The notes under the pieces were generated by a model. That model was not told where the DNA came from. It made no database searches and saw only the letters and a list, made by a program, of their open reading frames with translations. The position numbers were made by a program, and so were the translations under genes. Shown here one piece after another: positions 1-7,105 of a DNA stretch of 17,377 bases (within the stretch, counting starts at the first letter, position 1; every line of letters starts with the position of its first letter). The DNA is from Acetobacteraceae bacterium (lineage in GTDB: Bacteria; Pseudomonadota; Alphaproteobacteria; Acetobacterales; Acetobacteraceae), in assembly GCA_947446625.1 (NCBI GenBank), contig CANFIE010000034.1:1-17377 (forward strand), read 5' to 3'.

Positions 1-1
1 G

Positions 2-607
2 GTGCCGACCGGCATCAAGATCTTCTCGTGGATCGCGACGATGTGGGGCGGCAGCCTCGAGTTCAAGTCGCCGCTGGTCTGGGCGATCGGCTTCATCTTC
101 CTGTTCACCGTCGGCGGCGTCACGGGCGTCAAGCTCTCCAACGCCAGCGTCGATGTGGTGCTGCACAACACCTATTACGTGGTGGCCCACTTCCACTACG
201 TGCTGTCGCTGGGTGCGGTGTTCGGCATCTTCGCCGGGTTCTACTACTGGATCGGCAAGATGAGCGGGAAGCAGTACCCGGACTTCCTGTCCAAGGTGCA
301 CTTCTGGATGCTGTTCATCGGCGTCAACGTCACCTTCTTCCCGCAGCACTTCCTGGGCGCCCAGGGCATGCCGCGCCGCTACCCCGACTACCCGGACGCT
401 TTTAGCGGCTGGAACTACGTGTCCTCCATCGGCTCGTACATCTCCTTCGCCTCGCTGCTGCTGTTCGTGTACATCTGCTTCCGCACCCTGGCCTCCAAGT
501 CCACGGTGCCGGCAAACCAGTGGGGCGAGGGTGCGACCACGCTTGAATGGTCGGTCTCCTCTCCGCCGGCCTTCCACAGCTTCGACGAACTGCCGCGCAT
601 CCGCTGA
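2..607 (+). CDS. ctaD: Cytochrome c oxidase subunit I, C-terminal part (5' end outside window)
   Basis: This is the last 201 residues of the catalytic subunit of the aa3-type oxidase, which reduces O2 to water at heme a3-CuB in the inner membrane and pumps protons. The fragment carries the signature LHNTYYVVAHFHYVLS at fragment residues 54-69. By family knowledge, H63 is the heme a3 ligand and H65 a heme a ligand. It continues with VNVTFFPQHFLG and GMPRRYPDYPDAF, both diagnostic of heme-copper oxidase subunit I, and ends with the usual soluble tail. The N-terminal part, with the CuB histidines, lies upstream of the window. One oddity is Asn56, where most family members have the Mg-ligand Asp of LHDTYY. 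ctaB follows 29 bases downstream on the same strand, so this belongs to the oxidase operon. The first visible codon (GTG at 2) is internal, not a start. Confidence 0.97.
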   Translation: MPTGIKIFSWIATMWGGSLEFKSPLVWAIGFIFLFTVGGVTGVKLSNASVDVVLHNTYYVVAHFHYVLSLGAVFGIFAGFYYWIGKMSGKQYPDFLSKVHFWMLFIGVNVTFFPQHFLGAQGMPRRYPDYPDAFSGWNYVSSIGSYISFASLLLFVYICFRTLASKSTVPANQWGEGATTLEWSVSSPPAFHSFDELPRIR

Positions 608-636
608 AGCGGGTGCCCGCAAGGGCCAAATCAACC

Positions 637-1575
637 ATGGTTGAAACGGTAAAGGGGGGCGCTGCCCCCCTTCACTATTCGGCGGACCCCTCTGAAGTCC
701 GCGACTGGCTGCAACTGCTCAAGCCGCGGGTCATGAGCCTGGTGGTCTTCACCGGGCTTGTTGGCCTGGTGGTGGCCCCGGGCCACCTGCACCCGGTCCT
801 GGCCGCCACCGCCATCTTCTGCATCGCCCTCGGCGCGGGCGCGGCCGGCGCCATCAACATGTGGTACGATCGCGACATTGATGCGGTGATGCGCCGCACC
901 CAGGGCCGCCCGATTCCATCCGGCAAAATAGAGGCCCATGCCGCGCTCTCCTACGGCGTGGTGCTCTCCATCCTCTCCGTGCTCATCATGTCGCTGGCCA
1001 CCAATTGGGTGGCTGGGGCGGCGCTGGCCGGCTCCATCGGCTTCTATGTCTTCGTCTACACCATGTGGCTGAAGCGCCGCACGCCGCAGAACATCGTCAT
1101 CGGCGGTGCCGCCGGCGCCTTCCCGCCCATCATCGGCTGGGCCGCCGTCACCGGCTCCATCACGCTGGAACCGCTGGTGCTCTTCGCCATCATCTTCATC
1201 TGGACCCCGCCGCATTTCTGGGCGCTCAGCCTCTGGGCGCATGCCGACTATGAAAAGGCCGGCGTGCCCATGCTGCCCGTGGTCTCCGGCGCGCGGGAAA
1301 CCCGGCGGCAGATCCTGGTCTATACCCTGCTGCTGGCGCCGCTTGGCCTGGCCCCCTGGGCGCTCGGCTTCGCCGGCCCGGCCTATGCCGTGGTGGCGGG
1401 GCTGCTCGGCCTCGGCTTCCTGTACTATGCCATCACCGTCTGGCGAGACCCGCAGGACGCCGCCGGCCGCAGCCTGACGAATGACGCTCCGGCCCGCCGC
1501 ACCTTCCGCTTCTCGCTGCTCTACCTGGCGCTGCTTTTCGCCGCGCTGGCCCTCGAACATCTGGTGCTTCGATGA
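637..1575 (+). CDS. ctaB: Protoheme IX farnesyltransferase (heme O synthase)
   Basis: CtaB transfers a farnesyl group to protoheme to make heme O, the precursor of heme a for the oxidase encoded next to it. It is a polytopic inner-membrane UbiA-family prenyltransferase of 312 residues, a normal family length. The sequence shows KPRVMSLVVFTGLVG near residue 29, the first Asp-rich motif NMWYDRDID (N74, D78, D82), RPIPSGKI, the second conserved loop LKRRTPQNIVIGGAAGAFPP (residues 145-164), and TPPHFWALSLWAHADYEKAG (190-209). I chose ATG 637. An open frame extends back to 547 but would overlap the end of ctaD, and its extra 30 residues do not resemble the family. No strong ribosome binding site is visible. 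The stop overlaps the next start by 4 bases (ATGA). Confidence 0.96.
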   Translation: MVETVKGGAAPLHYSADPSEVRDWLQLLKPRVMSLVVFTGLVGLVVAPGHLHPVLAATAIFCIALGAGAAGAINMWYDRDIDAVMRRTQGRPIPSGKIEAHAALSYGVVLSILSVLIMSLATNWVAGAALAGSIGFYVFVYTMWLKRRTPQNIVIGGAAGAFPPIIGWAAVTGSITLEPLVLFAIIFIWTPPHFWALSLWAHADYEKAGVPMLPVVSGARETRRQILVYTLLLAPLGLAPWALGFAGPAYAVVAGLLGLGFLYYAITVWRDPQDAAGRSLTNDAPARRTFRFSLLYLALLFAALALEHLVLR

Positions 1576-1703
1576 CCCCTGAGGAAAAAGCCGCCTTCCT
1601 GCGCCGCCGCCGCAGCCGCAACCTCGCCATGCTGGCGGCGCTCGGCGCCCTGGTGGCGTTGTTTTACGTCATCACCATCGCCAAAATGGCCCACCCGGCC
1701 TAG
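1572..1703 (+). CDS. Small single-span membrane protein of the oxidase operon (CoxF-like)
   Basis: This short ORF encodes 43 residues beginning MTPEEKAAFLRRRRSRN. A positively charged stretch is followed by one hydrophobic helix at about residues 18-38 and a short polar end (AKMAHPA). The ATG overlaps the ctaB stop as ATGA, and ctaG starts 9 bases after this stop. Small proteins with this layout (EEK..RRR..N then one membrane span) occur between ctaB and ctaG in many alphaproteobacterial oxidase operons and are annotated as CoxF or cytochrome oxidase small assembly proteins. The placement and layout are seen directly; the family name is from memory of that context, and no biochemical role can be read from the sequence. 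Confidence 0.85.
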   Translation: MTPEEKAAFLRRRRSRNLAMLAALGALVALFYVITIAKMAHPA

Positions 1704-1712
1704 GCAGCAGCC

Positions 1713-2303
1713 ATGAACCTGCAAGCCCGCAACCGCTTGATGGGTCTCGGCGTCGCCGGCTTCGTCGCCGGCATGGTCGGGCTCGCCTTCGCCTCGGTGC
1801 CGCTGTACCGGCTGTTCTGTCAGGTCACCGGCTATAACGGCACGGTGCAAACCGCCGGCCCGGCAGCGCCGGGCGCCGGTGATGTCACTCTCACCATCCG
1901 CTTCAACGCCACGGTCAACCCGGGCCTGCCCTGGGAATTCGCCCCCGCCCAGCGCAGCATGCCGCTGCGCGTGGGGGAGGAAGGGCTGGCCTTCTACCAC
2001 GCCCGCAGCACCGGCTCTGGCCCCACCACCGGCATCGCCACCTACAATGTCACGCCCGAGGTGGTGGGCCGCTACTTCCACAAAACCGCCTGCTTCTGCT
2101 TCAACGAACAGACGCTGGAACCCGGTCAGCAGGCCGACATGCCACTCACCTTCTGGGTGGACCCCGCCCTGACCACCGACCCCAACACCGCCGGCATCCG
2201 CACCATCACCATCAGCTACAGCTTCTTCCGCACGCTGGAGGACGCGGCCCGTGCCGGCGCCGTGGCCAGCGCCGGCCCGCATGTGGGCGGCGTTGTGCGC
2301 TGA
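1713..2303 (+). CDS. ctaG: Cytochrome c oxidase assembly protein CtaG/Cox11 (CuB copper chaperone)
   Basis: CtaG delivers copper to the CuB site of subunit I. It is anchored by one N-terminal membrane helix (about residues 10-28) with the copper-binding beta-sandwich in the periplasm. The predicted protein is 196 residues, as usual for bacterial Cox11. Visible family marks are SVPLYRLFCQVTGYNGT with C36, the copper motif CFCFNEQTL (C127 and C129), and the end strand ITISYSFFRT. All three cysteines expected from the family are present, so it looks functional. It begins 9 bases after the small membrane ORF, in the order expected for alphaproteobacterial oxidase operons. Confidence 0.96.
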   Translation: MNLQARNRLMGLGVAGFVAGMVGLAFASVPLYRLFCQVTGYNGTVQTAGPAAPGAGDVTLTIRFNATVNPGLPWEFAPAQRSMPLRVGEEGLAFYHARSTGSGPTTGIATYNVTPEVVGRYFHKTACFCFNEQTLEPGQQADMPLTFWVDPALTTDPNTAGIRTITISYSFFRTLEDAARAGAVASAGPHVGGVVR

Positions 2304-2369
2304 GACTGCCTAATTCGCCCGGCCCGCTCTTGATCCCAAGGGCGTTTTCGGGATTGATGCAACCAGACC

Positions 2370-2395
2370 GGCAGGGTCCCGCTTCGGGCCGTGCC
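2370..2395 (+). promoter_or_regulatory. Imperfect hairpin in the ctaG-ctaE intergenic region
   Basis: In the 117-base gap between ctaG and ctaE, GGCA (2370-2373) can pair with TGCC (2392-2395), and CCCG (2378-2381) with CGGG (2385-2388) around a CTT loop, leaving an internal loop. A weaker pair ATCCC/GGGAT lies at 2333-2354. No T-tract follows, so an intrinsic terminator is unlikely. It could be an mRNA processing or stability element upstream of ctaE. The function is speculative. Confidence 0.3.
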
Positions 2396-2420
2396 TTGGC
2401 ATGAACGACCAGGACGCGCG

Positions 2421-3281
2421 ATGGCCTCCACCAATACCGTGACCGCTGACGGCGAAGCCCCGCCGGCGCACAAGCACCCCTATCACCTGGTTGACCCCAG
2501 CCCTTGGCCGCTGGTCGGCAGCTTCTCGGCTGGTGCCCTGGTGCTCGGCATCATCCTGAACTCGCACTACGGCGACCGCATCACCTTCTTCGTCGGCCTC
2601 GCTGGCGTGCTGTTCACCATGTTCATGTGGTGGCGCGATGTGGTGAAGGAAGCCCATACCCCTGGCCTGCACACGCCCATCGTGCGCATCGGCCTGCGTT
2701 ATGGCATGTCGCTGTTCATCGCCTCGGAAGTGATGTTCTTCGTCGCTTTCTTCTGGGCGTTTTTCCACTTCGCGCTCTACCCGGAACTGGTCTCCGGCTC
2801 CAACCCGGCCGACGCCACCTGGCCGCCGCATGGCGTGAAGACGTTCGACCCCTTCGGCCTGCCGCTGCTCAACACCATGATCCTGCTGCTCTCGGGCTGC
2901 ACGGTTACCTGGGCGCACCACGCCCTCATCGAAGGCAACCGTCGCCACCTGAAGCTCGGCCTGCTCATCACCGTGCTGCTCGGCGTCACCTTCACCATCT
3001 GCCAGGCCATTGAATACGCGGAAGCGCCGTTCAAGTTCTTCGGCGGTGGCACCTACCCCTCCACCTTCTTCCTGGCCACCGGCTTCCATGGCTTCCACGT
3101 CATGGTCGGCACCATCTTCCTGGCGGTTTGCTTGTTCCGCTCCATGGCCGGGCACTTCACCCCGCAGAAGCATTTCGGCCTCGAAGCCGCCGCCTGGTAC
3201 TGGCACTTCGTGGACGTGGTGTGGCTGTTCCTCTTCGTGGCCATCTACTGGTGGGGCGCCGGCGAAATCGCCGTGCACTGA
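2421..3281 (+). CDS. ctaE: Cytochrome c oxidase subunit III
   Basis: Subunit III is a seven-helix inner-membrane protein that stabilises the aa3 oxidase and supports proton uptake; it binds no redox cofactor. The 286-residue product begins with a short hydrophilic region containing HPYHLVDPSPWPLVGS (residues 19-34), the typical subunit III opening. It continues with MWWRDVVKEA, the conserved acidic residue in ASEVMFFVAFFWAFFHF (E103), GCTVTWAHHAL, GFHGFHVMVGTIFL, and the end motif FGLEAAAWYWHFVDVVWLFLF. ATG 2421 is preferred over an in-frame ATG at 2391 because family members start just before the HPYHLV region and a short AGGA lies at 2411-2414. The stop is followed 5 bases later by the DUF983 gene. 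Confidence 0.97.
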   Translation: MASTNTVTADGEAPPAHKHPYHLVDPSPWPLVGSFSAGALVLGIILNSHYGDRITFFVGLAGVLFTMFMWWRDVVKEAHTPGLHTPIVRIGLRYGMSLFIASEVMFFVAFFWAFFHFALYPELVSGSNPADATWPPHGVKTFDPFGLPLLNTMILLLSGCTVTWAHHALIEGNRRHLKLGLLITVLLGVTFTICQAIEYAEAPFKFFGGGTYPSTFFLATGFHGFHVMVGTIFLAVCLFRSMAGHFTPQKHFGLEAAAWYWHFVDVVWLFLFVAIYWWGAGEIAVH

Positions 3282-3286
3282 CCCTG

Positions 3287-3652
3287 ATGACTCAACCGGG
3301 CGGAGGGGTTTCCCCCCTCCAAACCGCCTTGCAGGGCCGCTGTCCGCGTTGCGGGCGCGGCCCTTTGTTCGCCGGTCTGCTGCGCTGCAACGCCCAGTGC
3401 CGGGAATGCGGGCTGGACCTTTCCCCCTATGATGGTGGCGACGGTGCCGCCGTGGCCGGCATTTTCATCGTCGGCGCGCTGTCGGTCATCGCCGTCATCA
3501 TGGTGGATATCAAGTACGAGCCGCCCCTCTGGCTGCACGCCCTGATCTGGCCGCTGCCGGTGCTGCTGCTCACCATCGTCGTCATGCGCATCGCCAAGGC
3601 CGCCCTGGCCGCGGCGCAATACCGCCATCGCGGCGGGGAGACCGAATCCTGA
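3287..3652 (+). CDS. DUF983 family membrane protein
   Basis: The 121-residue product has an N-terminal zinc-ribbon-like region with CPRCG (C19, C22) and C34, C38 and C41 (CRECGLDL), followed by SPYDGGDGAAV. Two hydrophobic segments follow, at about 53-73 and 82-101. This is the layout of the DUF983 family, which is often found beside subunit III and SURF1 genes in alphaproteobacteria and is suspected of a role in oxidase biogenesis; its biochemical function is not established. ATG 3287 lies 5 bases after the ctaE stop. A longer open frame back to 3128 lies inside ctaE and is not credible. The stop overlaps the proposed SURF1 start. Confidence 0.9.
   Translation: MTQPGGGVSPLQTALQGRCPRCGRGPLFAGLLRCNAQCRECGLDLSPYDGGDGAAVAGIFIVGALSVIAVIMVDIKYEPPLWLHALIWPLPVLLLTIVVMRIAKAALAAAQYRHRGGETES
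3635..3641 (+). promoter_or_regulatory. Ribosome binding site supporting a CTG start for SURF1
   Basis: GGGGAGA at 3635-3641 lies inside the 3' end of the DUF983 gene, 7 bases before the in-frame CTG at 3649. That spacing suits initiation at CTG 3649 and is too far from the next candidate, TTG 3682. Confidence 0.5.
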
Positions 3653-4332
3653 ACCCAAAGCTGCGCGCCCTGGCGCCCCTGTTGGCTGCGCTGCCGGTGC
3701 TGGCGGTGCTGCTCAGCCTTGGCCATTGGCAAATGCAGCGCCTGGCCTGGAAAGAGGCGCTGTTGCAGCGCCTGGCAGCCAGCGCCACCGCCCCGCCGCA
3801 GCCCCTTACCAACCCGCCGGAGCCCTTCACCAAGGTGCAGGTCACCGGCCGGCTGGACCACAGCCGCGAAGCCCGGCTCGGCGCCGAGGTCCGCAACGGC
3901 CAGATGGGCGCCCAACTCGTCACGCCCCTGCTCCGCGATGTCCTGCCCCCGCTGCTGGTGCTGCGCGGCTGGGTCCCCACCGATGCCGCCCAGCCGGTCT
4001 GGCGCCCCGAAGACGCCGTCACGCTGGAAGGCTATATCCGCCCCGCCGATGCCCGCGCCTGGGACTCGGCCCGCGACAACCCCGCCGCCCGGCTGTTCTA
4101 CGTGTTCGAGCCGGCCACCATCGCCAGCGCCCTCGGCCTGCCGGGCGCCGAGGCTTACGGCCTGGTGGTGCTGGGCAGCCCGCAGGAAATCCGCCTGCCG
4201 CAGCCCGCCACCCAGCTGCCCCAGCCGGGCAACTCGCATCTCGGCTATGCCCTCACCTGGTACGGCCTGGCCTTGACCCTGGTGGGCGTGGTGACCAGCT
4301 TCACCTGGCGCCGTTGGAAGGATGCCCGATGA
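3649..4332 (+). CDS. SURF1 family cytochrome oxidase assembly protein
   Basis: SURF1 proteins help insert heme a into subunit I. They have a membrane helix at each end with a periplasmic domain between. From CTG 3649 the product is 227 residues: a short basic start (NPKLR), a hydrophobic helix at about 7-25, the family motif GHWQMQRLAWKEALL (25-39), LRGWVP (105-110), and near the end NSHLGYALTWYGLALT (195-210) followed by the second membrane helix and a basic tail. I see no ATG or GTG upstream of the first helix in this frame. TTG 3682 would remove most of that helix's N-terminal flank. CTG 3649 overlaps the DUF983 stop (CTGA) and has a GGGGAGA 7 bases upstream, so it is the best candidate. 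The stop overlaps the next ATG by 4 bases. Confidence 0.9.
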   Translation: MNPKLRALAPLLAALPVLAVLLSLGHWQMQRLAWKEALLQRLAASATAPPQPLTNPPEPFTKVQVTGRLDHSREARLGAEVRNGQMGAQLVTPLLRDVLPPLLVLRGWVPTDAAQPVWRPEDAVTLEGYIRPADARAWDSARDNPAARLFYVFEPATIASALGLPGAEAYGLVVLGSPQEIRLPQPATQLPQPGNSHLGYALTWYGLALTLVGVVTSFTWRRWKDAR

Positions 4333-5810
4333 ACCCCGCCTACGCCCAGGCCAAGGCCCGCTTCGCCCGCATTGCCGCGCTGGGGGAAGCCCAGGCCATG
4401 CTGGGCTGGGACGCCAGCGCCATGATGCCCCCGGGCGGCGGCGCGGCGCGGGGCGAGCAACTCGCCACCCTGGCCGGGCTGGCGCATGAACTGCTGACGG
4501 CACCCGCGCTGACCGCCGACTTGGCCGAAGCCCGCGCCGCCGACCCCTGGGACAGCGCCAACCTGGCCCTGATGCGCCGCGCCCAAGCCCGCGCCCTGGC
4601 CCTGCCCACCGCCCTGGTGGAAGCCAGCGCCCGCGCCAACAGCGCCTGCGAGAAGGTCTGGCGCGGCGCCAAGGCCGCCGGAGACTTCGCCGCCGTCAGC
4701 CCCTTCCTCACCGAAGTGGTGCGCCTGCAACGCGAAACCGCCGAAGCCCTGGCCGCCGCCTCCGGCCTCAGCCCCTATGACGCGCTGATGGAAGGCTACC
4801 AGCGCGGCGTCACCGCCGCCGAGGTGGAGCCGGTCTTCACCGCCTACGAAGCCTTCCTGCGCGAAGCCCTGCCCCAGGTGGAGGAACGCCAGGCCCGCGC
4901 CCCCGCCGCGCTGCCCTTGCCCGGCCCCTTTCCGGTCGCGCAGCAGCGCGCCCTGTGCCGCAGCCTCAGCCAGCGCATGGGCCTGGACTACGACCACGCC
5001 CGGCTGGACGAAAGCCTGCACCCCTTCTGCGGCGGCACCCCCACCGATATCCGCATCACCACGCATTACGACCCCGCCGACCCGGCCAAGGCGCTGCTGG
5101 GCGTGCTGCATGAAACCGGCCACGCCTTGTACGAACGCGGCCTGCCCGAGCCCTGGGCGCGCCAACCCGTGGGCGAGGCCGCCGGCATGGCGGCGCATGA
5201 ATCGCAAAGCCTGATCATCGAAATGCAGGCCTGCCGCAGCGACTCATTTCTGCGTTTTCTCGGCCCGCAACTGCAAGCCAGCTTTGGCGGCCCCGCCGCG
5301 CCCTACGCCCCGGAAAACCTCGGCCGGCTCTGGCGCCACGTCTCGCGCGGCTTCATCCGCGTCAACGCCGACGAAATCACCTACCCGGCCCACATCATCC
5401 TGCGCTTCCGCCTGGAACGCGCCCTGATCGGCGGTGATCTCAGCGTCGCCGACCTGCCCGGCGCCTGGAATGAAGGTTTCGCCCGGCTGCTCGGCGTCAC
5501 CCCGCCCACCGATGCCGAAGGCTGCCTGCAGGACATCCACTGGCATGATGGCGCCTTTGGCTACTTCCCCAGCTACACCCTGGGCGCCATGGCCGCCGCG
5601 CAGCTGATGAAGGCCGCCCGCATTGCCCTGCCGGGGCTGGAGGCCGATCTCGCCGCCGGCAACATGGCGCCGCTTGTGGGCTGGCTGCGCCACAACCTGC
5701 ACGGCCAGGGCAATCGCCTCGGCTTCCAGGACCTGTTGCGCCACGCCACCGGCAAACCGCTGGACCCCGGCGACTTCACCGAGCATCTGCGCGCCCGCTA
5801 CCTCAGCTAG
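4329..5810 (+). CDS. M32 family metallocarboxypeptidase (thermostable carboxypeptidase 1 type)
   Basis: M32 enzymes are cytosolic zinc carboxypeptidases that remove C-terminal amino acids with broad specificity. The 493-residue product matches the family length. It has the zinc motif HETGH (H261, catalytic E262, H265) and the third ligand E291 in GMAAHESQS, 30 residues after E261-H region as expected. Other family marks are DIRITTHYDP before the zinc motif, NADEITYPAHIILRFRLER, and IHWHDGAFGYFPSYTLG. ATG 4329 overlaps the SURF1 stop (ATGA), and the N-terminus reads like other M32 proteins, with LGWD near residue 25. The open frame extends upstream inside the SURF1 gene, but that part is an out-of-frame shadow. 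The coupling to the oxidase operon is unexplained; it may only share the transcript. Confidence 0.95.
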   Translation: MNPAYAQAKARFARIAALGEAQAMLGWDASAMMPPGGGAARGEQLATLAGLAHELLTAPALTADLAEARAADPWDSANLALMRRAQARALALPTALVEASARANSACEKVWRGAKAAGDFAAVSPFLTEVVRLQRETAEALAAASGLSPYDALMEGYQRGVTAAEVEPVFTAYEAFLREALPQVEERQARAPAALPLPGPFPVAQQRALCRSLSQRMGLDYDHARLDESLHPFCGGTPTDIRITTHYDPADPAKALLGVLHETGHALYERGLPEPWARQPVGEAAGMAAHESQSLIIEMQACRSDSFLRFLGPQLQASFGGPAAPYAPENLGRLWRHVSRGFIRVNADEITYPAHIILRFRLERALIGGDLSVADLPGAWNEGFARLLGVTPPTDAEGCLQDIHWHDGAFGYFPSYTLGAMAAAQLMKAARIALPGLEADLAAGNMAPLVGWLRHNLHGQGNRLGFQDLLRHATGKPLDPGDFTEHLRARYLS

Positions 5811-5815
5811 CCGCC

Positions 5816-7006
5816 ATGCCCGCCGCCACCCCGCTGATGACCACCCTGGTGGCCGGGCTTTCGGTGGCCCTGCTGCTGGGCGTGGCCGCGCGCCGCGCCG
5901 GGCTGCCCACCATCCTGGGCTACCTGCTGGCCGGCGTGGTCATCGGCCCCTACACCCCCGGCATCTATGGCGACATGGCGGTCGCCGCCGAACTCGCCGA
6001 ACTCGGCATCATCCTGCTGATGTTCGGCGTCGGCCTGCATTTCTCCCCGCGCGAACTCGCCGGCGCCCGCGGGGTGGCGGTGCCCGGCGCGCTCGGGCAA
6101 ATGGCCGTGGCCATGCTGCTCGGCTGGGGCCTGGCGCTGTGGTGGGGCTGGGGCCATGGCGCCGGGCTGTTCTTCGGCCTGTCGCTCGCCGTGGCCAGCA
6201 CCGTGGTCATGCTGCGCGCCCTGGAGGAACGCGGCGAGTCCAGCACCCCGCTCGGCCATGTCGCCATTGGCTGGCTGGTGGTGGAGGATCTCGCCATGGT
6301 CCTCGCCCTGGCCCTGGCCCCACTCGCCAGCGCCCTGCTGCGCGGCGACACCCAGCCCGGCGCCGGCCTCTGGCTGGATGCACTGGGCACCCTGGCCAAG
6401 GCGGCGGGCTTCGTCACCCTCATGCTGCTGCTGGGCAGCCGCGCTTTGCCCTGGGGGCTCTCGCTGGTCGCCAGCCTGCGTTCCCGAGAACTCTTCTCCC
6501 TCGCCGCCCTGGTGGCCGCCCTGGGTGTGGCCTTCGCCGCCCATGCGGTGTTCGGCGTCTCGCTCGCTTTGGGCGCCTTCCTGGCCGGCATGGCACTCGG
6601 CCAGTCACCGCTCTCGCAAAAGGCCGCCGAGCAGACCCTGCCACTGCGCGACGCCTTCGCCGTGCTGTTCTTCGTCTCGGTGGGCATGCTGGTCCGCCCG
6701 GCCATCCTGTGGGAAAGCCCGGGCGCGCTGCTGGCGACGCTGGCCGTGGTGGTGGTTGGCAAGGCGCTGGCGGCGGGTCTGCTGGGCTGGGCGCTCGGCC
6801 TCGGCAAGCGCGGCGCGCTCACCATGGCGGCGGCGCTGGGTCAAATCGGTGAGTTCAGCTTCGTCCTGGCCGGGCTGGGCCTGGCGGAAGGCCTGCTGCC
6901 GGCGGCCGGGCGCGACCTGATCCTGGCCGCCGCCCTGCTCAGCATCGCGCTGAACCCGCTGCTCTTCGCCCTGGTGGACCGGCTGGCGCCCAAATCGGGC
7001 GGCTAG
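5816..7006 (+). CDS. CPA2-type monovalent cation/proton antiporter (KefB/YbaL-like), membrane domain only
   Basis: This is an inner-membrane Na+/H+ exchanger-type protein of 396 residues, almost entirely hydrophobic and predicted to have about 12 membrane segments. CPA2 marks are RRAGLPTILGYLLAGVVIGP near residues 26-45, ELGIILLMFGVGLHFSPREL (62-81), the core GWLVVEDLAMV (E157, D158), and AFLAGMALGQSPLSQ. It resembles the membrane part of KefB and YbaL, but those carry a cytosolic TrkA-N/RCK nucleotide-binding domain that is absent here; translation stops shortly after the last helix. The ATG is 5 bases after the M32 stop, so the two are probably cotranscribed. The ion specificity cannot be read from the sequence. 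The TAG stop lies inside the left arm of the following hairpin. Confidence 0.9.
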   Translation: MPAATPLMTTLVAGLSVALLLGVAARRAGLPTILGYLLAGVVIGPYTPGIYGDMAVAAELAELGIILLMFGVGLHFSPRELAGARGVAVPGALGQMAVAMLLGWGLALWWGWGHGAGLFFGLSLAVASTVVMLRALEERGESSTPLGHVAIGWLVVEDLAMVLALALAPLASALLRGDTQPGAGLWLDALGTLAKAAGFVTLMLLLGSRALPWGLSLVASLRSRELFSLAALVAALGVAFAAHAVFGVSLALGAFLAGMALGQSPLSQKAAEQTLPLRDAFAVLFFVSVGMLVRPAILWESPGALLATLAVVVVGKALAAGLLGWALGLGKRGALTMAAALGQIGEFSFVLAGLGLAEGLLPAAGRDLILAAALLSIALNPLLFALVDRLAPKSGG

Positions 7007-7054
7007 AGCAATATCCGTTCTGATGGAATCATCAGAACGGATTTCTTGCTCTAG
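7003..7054 (+). terminator. Long imperfect hairpin between convergent genes; likely terminator and dispersed repeat
   Basis: A 13-bp perfect stem, ATCCGTTCTGATG (7013-7025) with CATCAGAACGGAT (7030-7042), closes on the loop GAAT. It is extended, after a small asymmetric internal loop, by CTAGAGCAA (7003-7011) pairing with TTGCTCTAG (7046-7054). The inner stem is followed by TTCTTGCTCT, a weak U-rich run. Its position between the + strand antiporter and a - strand gene fits bidirectional termination. Palindromes with AGAGCA ends and a CCGTTCTGAT core are, as I recall, scattered through many alphaproteobacterial genomes, which would make this a copy of a repeat family. No second copy occurs in this window. 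Confidence 0.65.
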
Positions 7055-7080
7055 TTTCAAATGGTTATAGAGCACGAGTT

Positions 7081-7105
7081 GCGCCCAACAGGGCGCATGG
7101 TGCCC
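7081..7105. other. Two overlapping, mutually exclusive short hairpins
   Basis: GCGCCC (7081-7086) pairs with GGGCGC (7091-7096) around AACA. The same GGGCGC can instead pair with GTGCCC (7100-7105), including one G-U, around ATG. The element lies in the 144-base gap between the antiporter and the convergent - strand gene. It could help end transcription from the right-hand gene, but there is no T-tract in that direction. Confidence 0.35.

Noticed and set aside
631..1560. 309-codon open frame on the - strand opposite ctaB
   Set aside because: Its composition (Gly, Arg, Glu, Gln, His) is that of an antisense shadow; ctaB on the + strand carries all its family motifs.
2310..3278. 322-codon open frame on the - strand opposite ctaE
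   Set aside because: It is a shadow of subunit III with no recognisable domain.
3726..4328. In-frame upstream extension of the M32 gene across SURF1
   Set aside because: It is Pro/Arg/Ala-rich out-of-frame SURF1 sequence. ATG 4329 gives the correct family N-terminus and length.
3427..5207. Two long - strand open frames opposite SURF1 and the M32 gene
   Set aside because: They are antisense shadows with biased composition; the + strand genes are clear.
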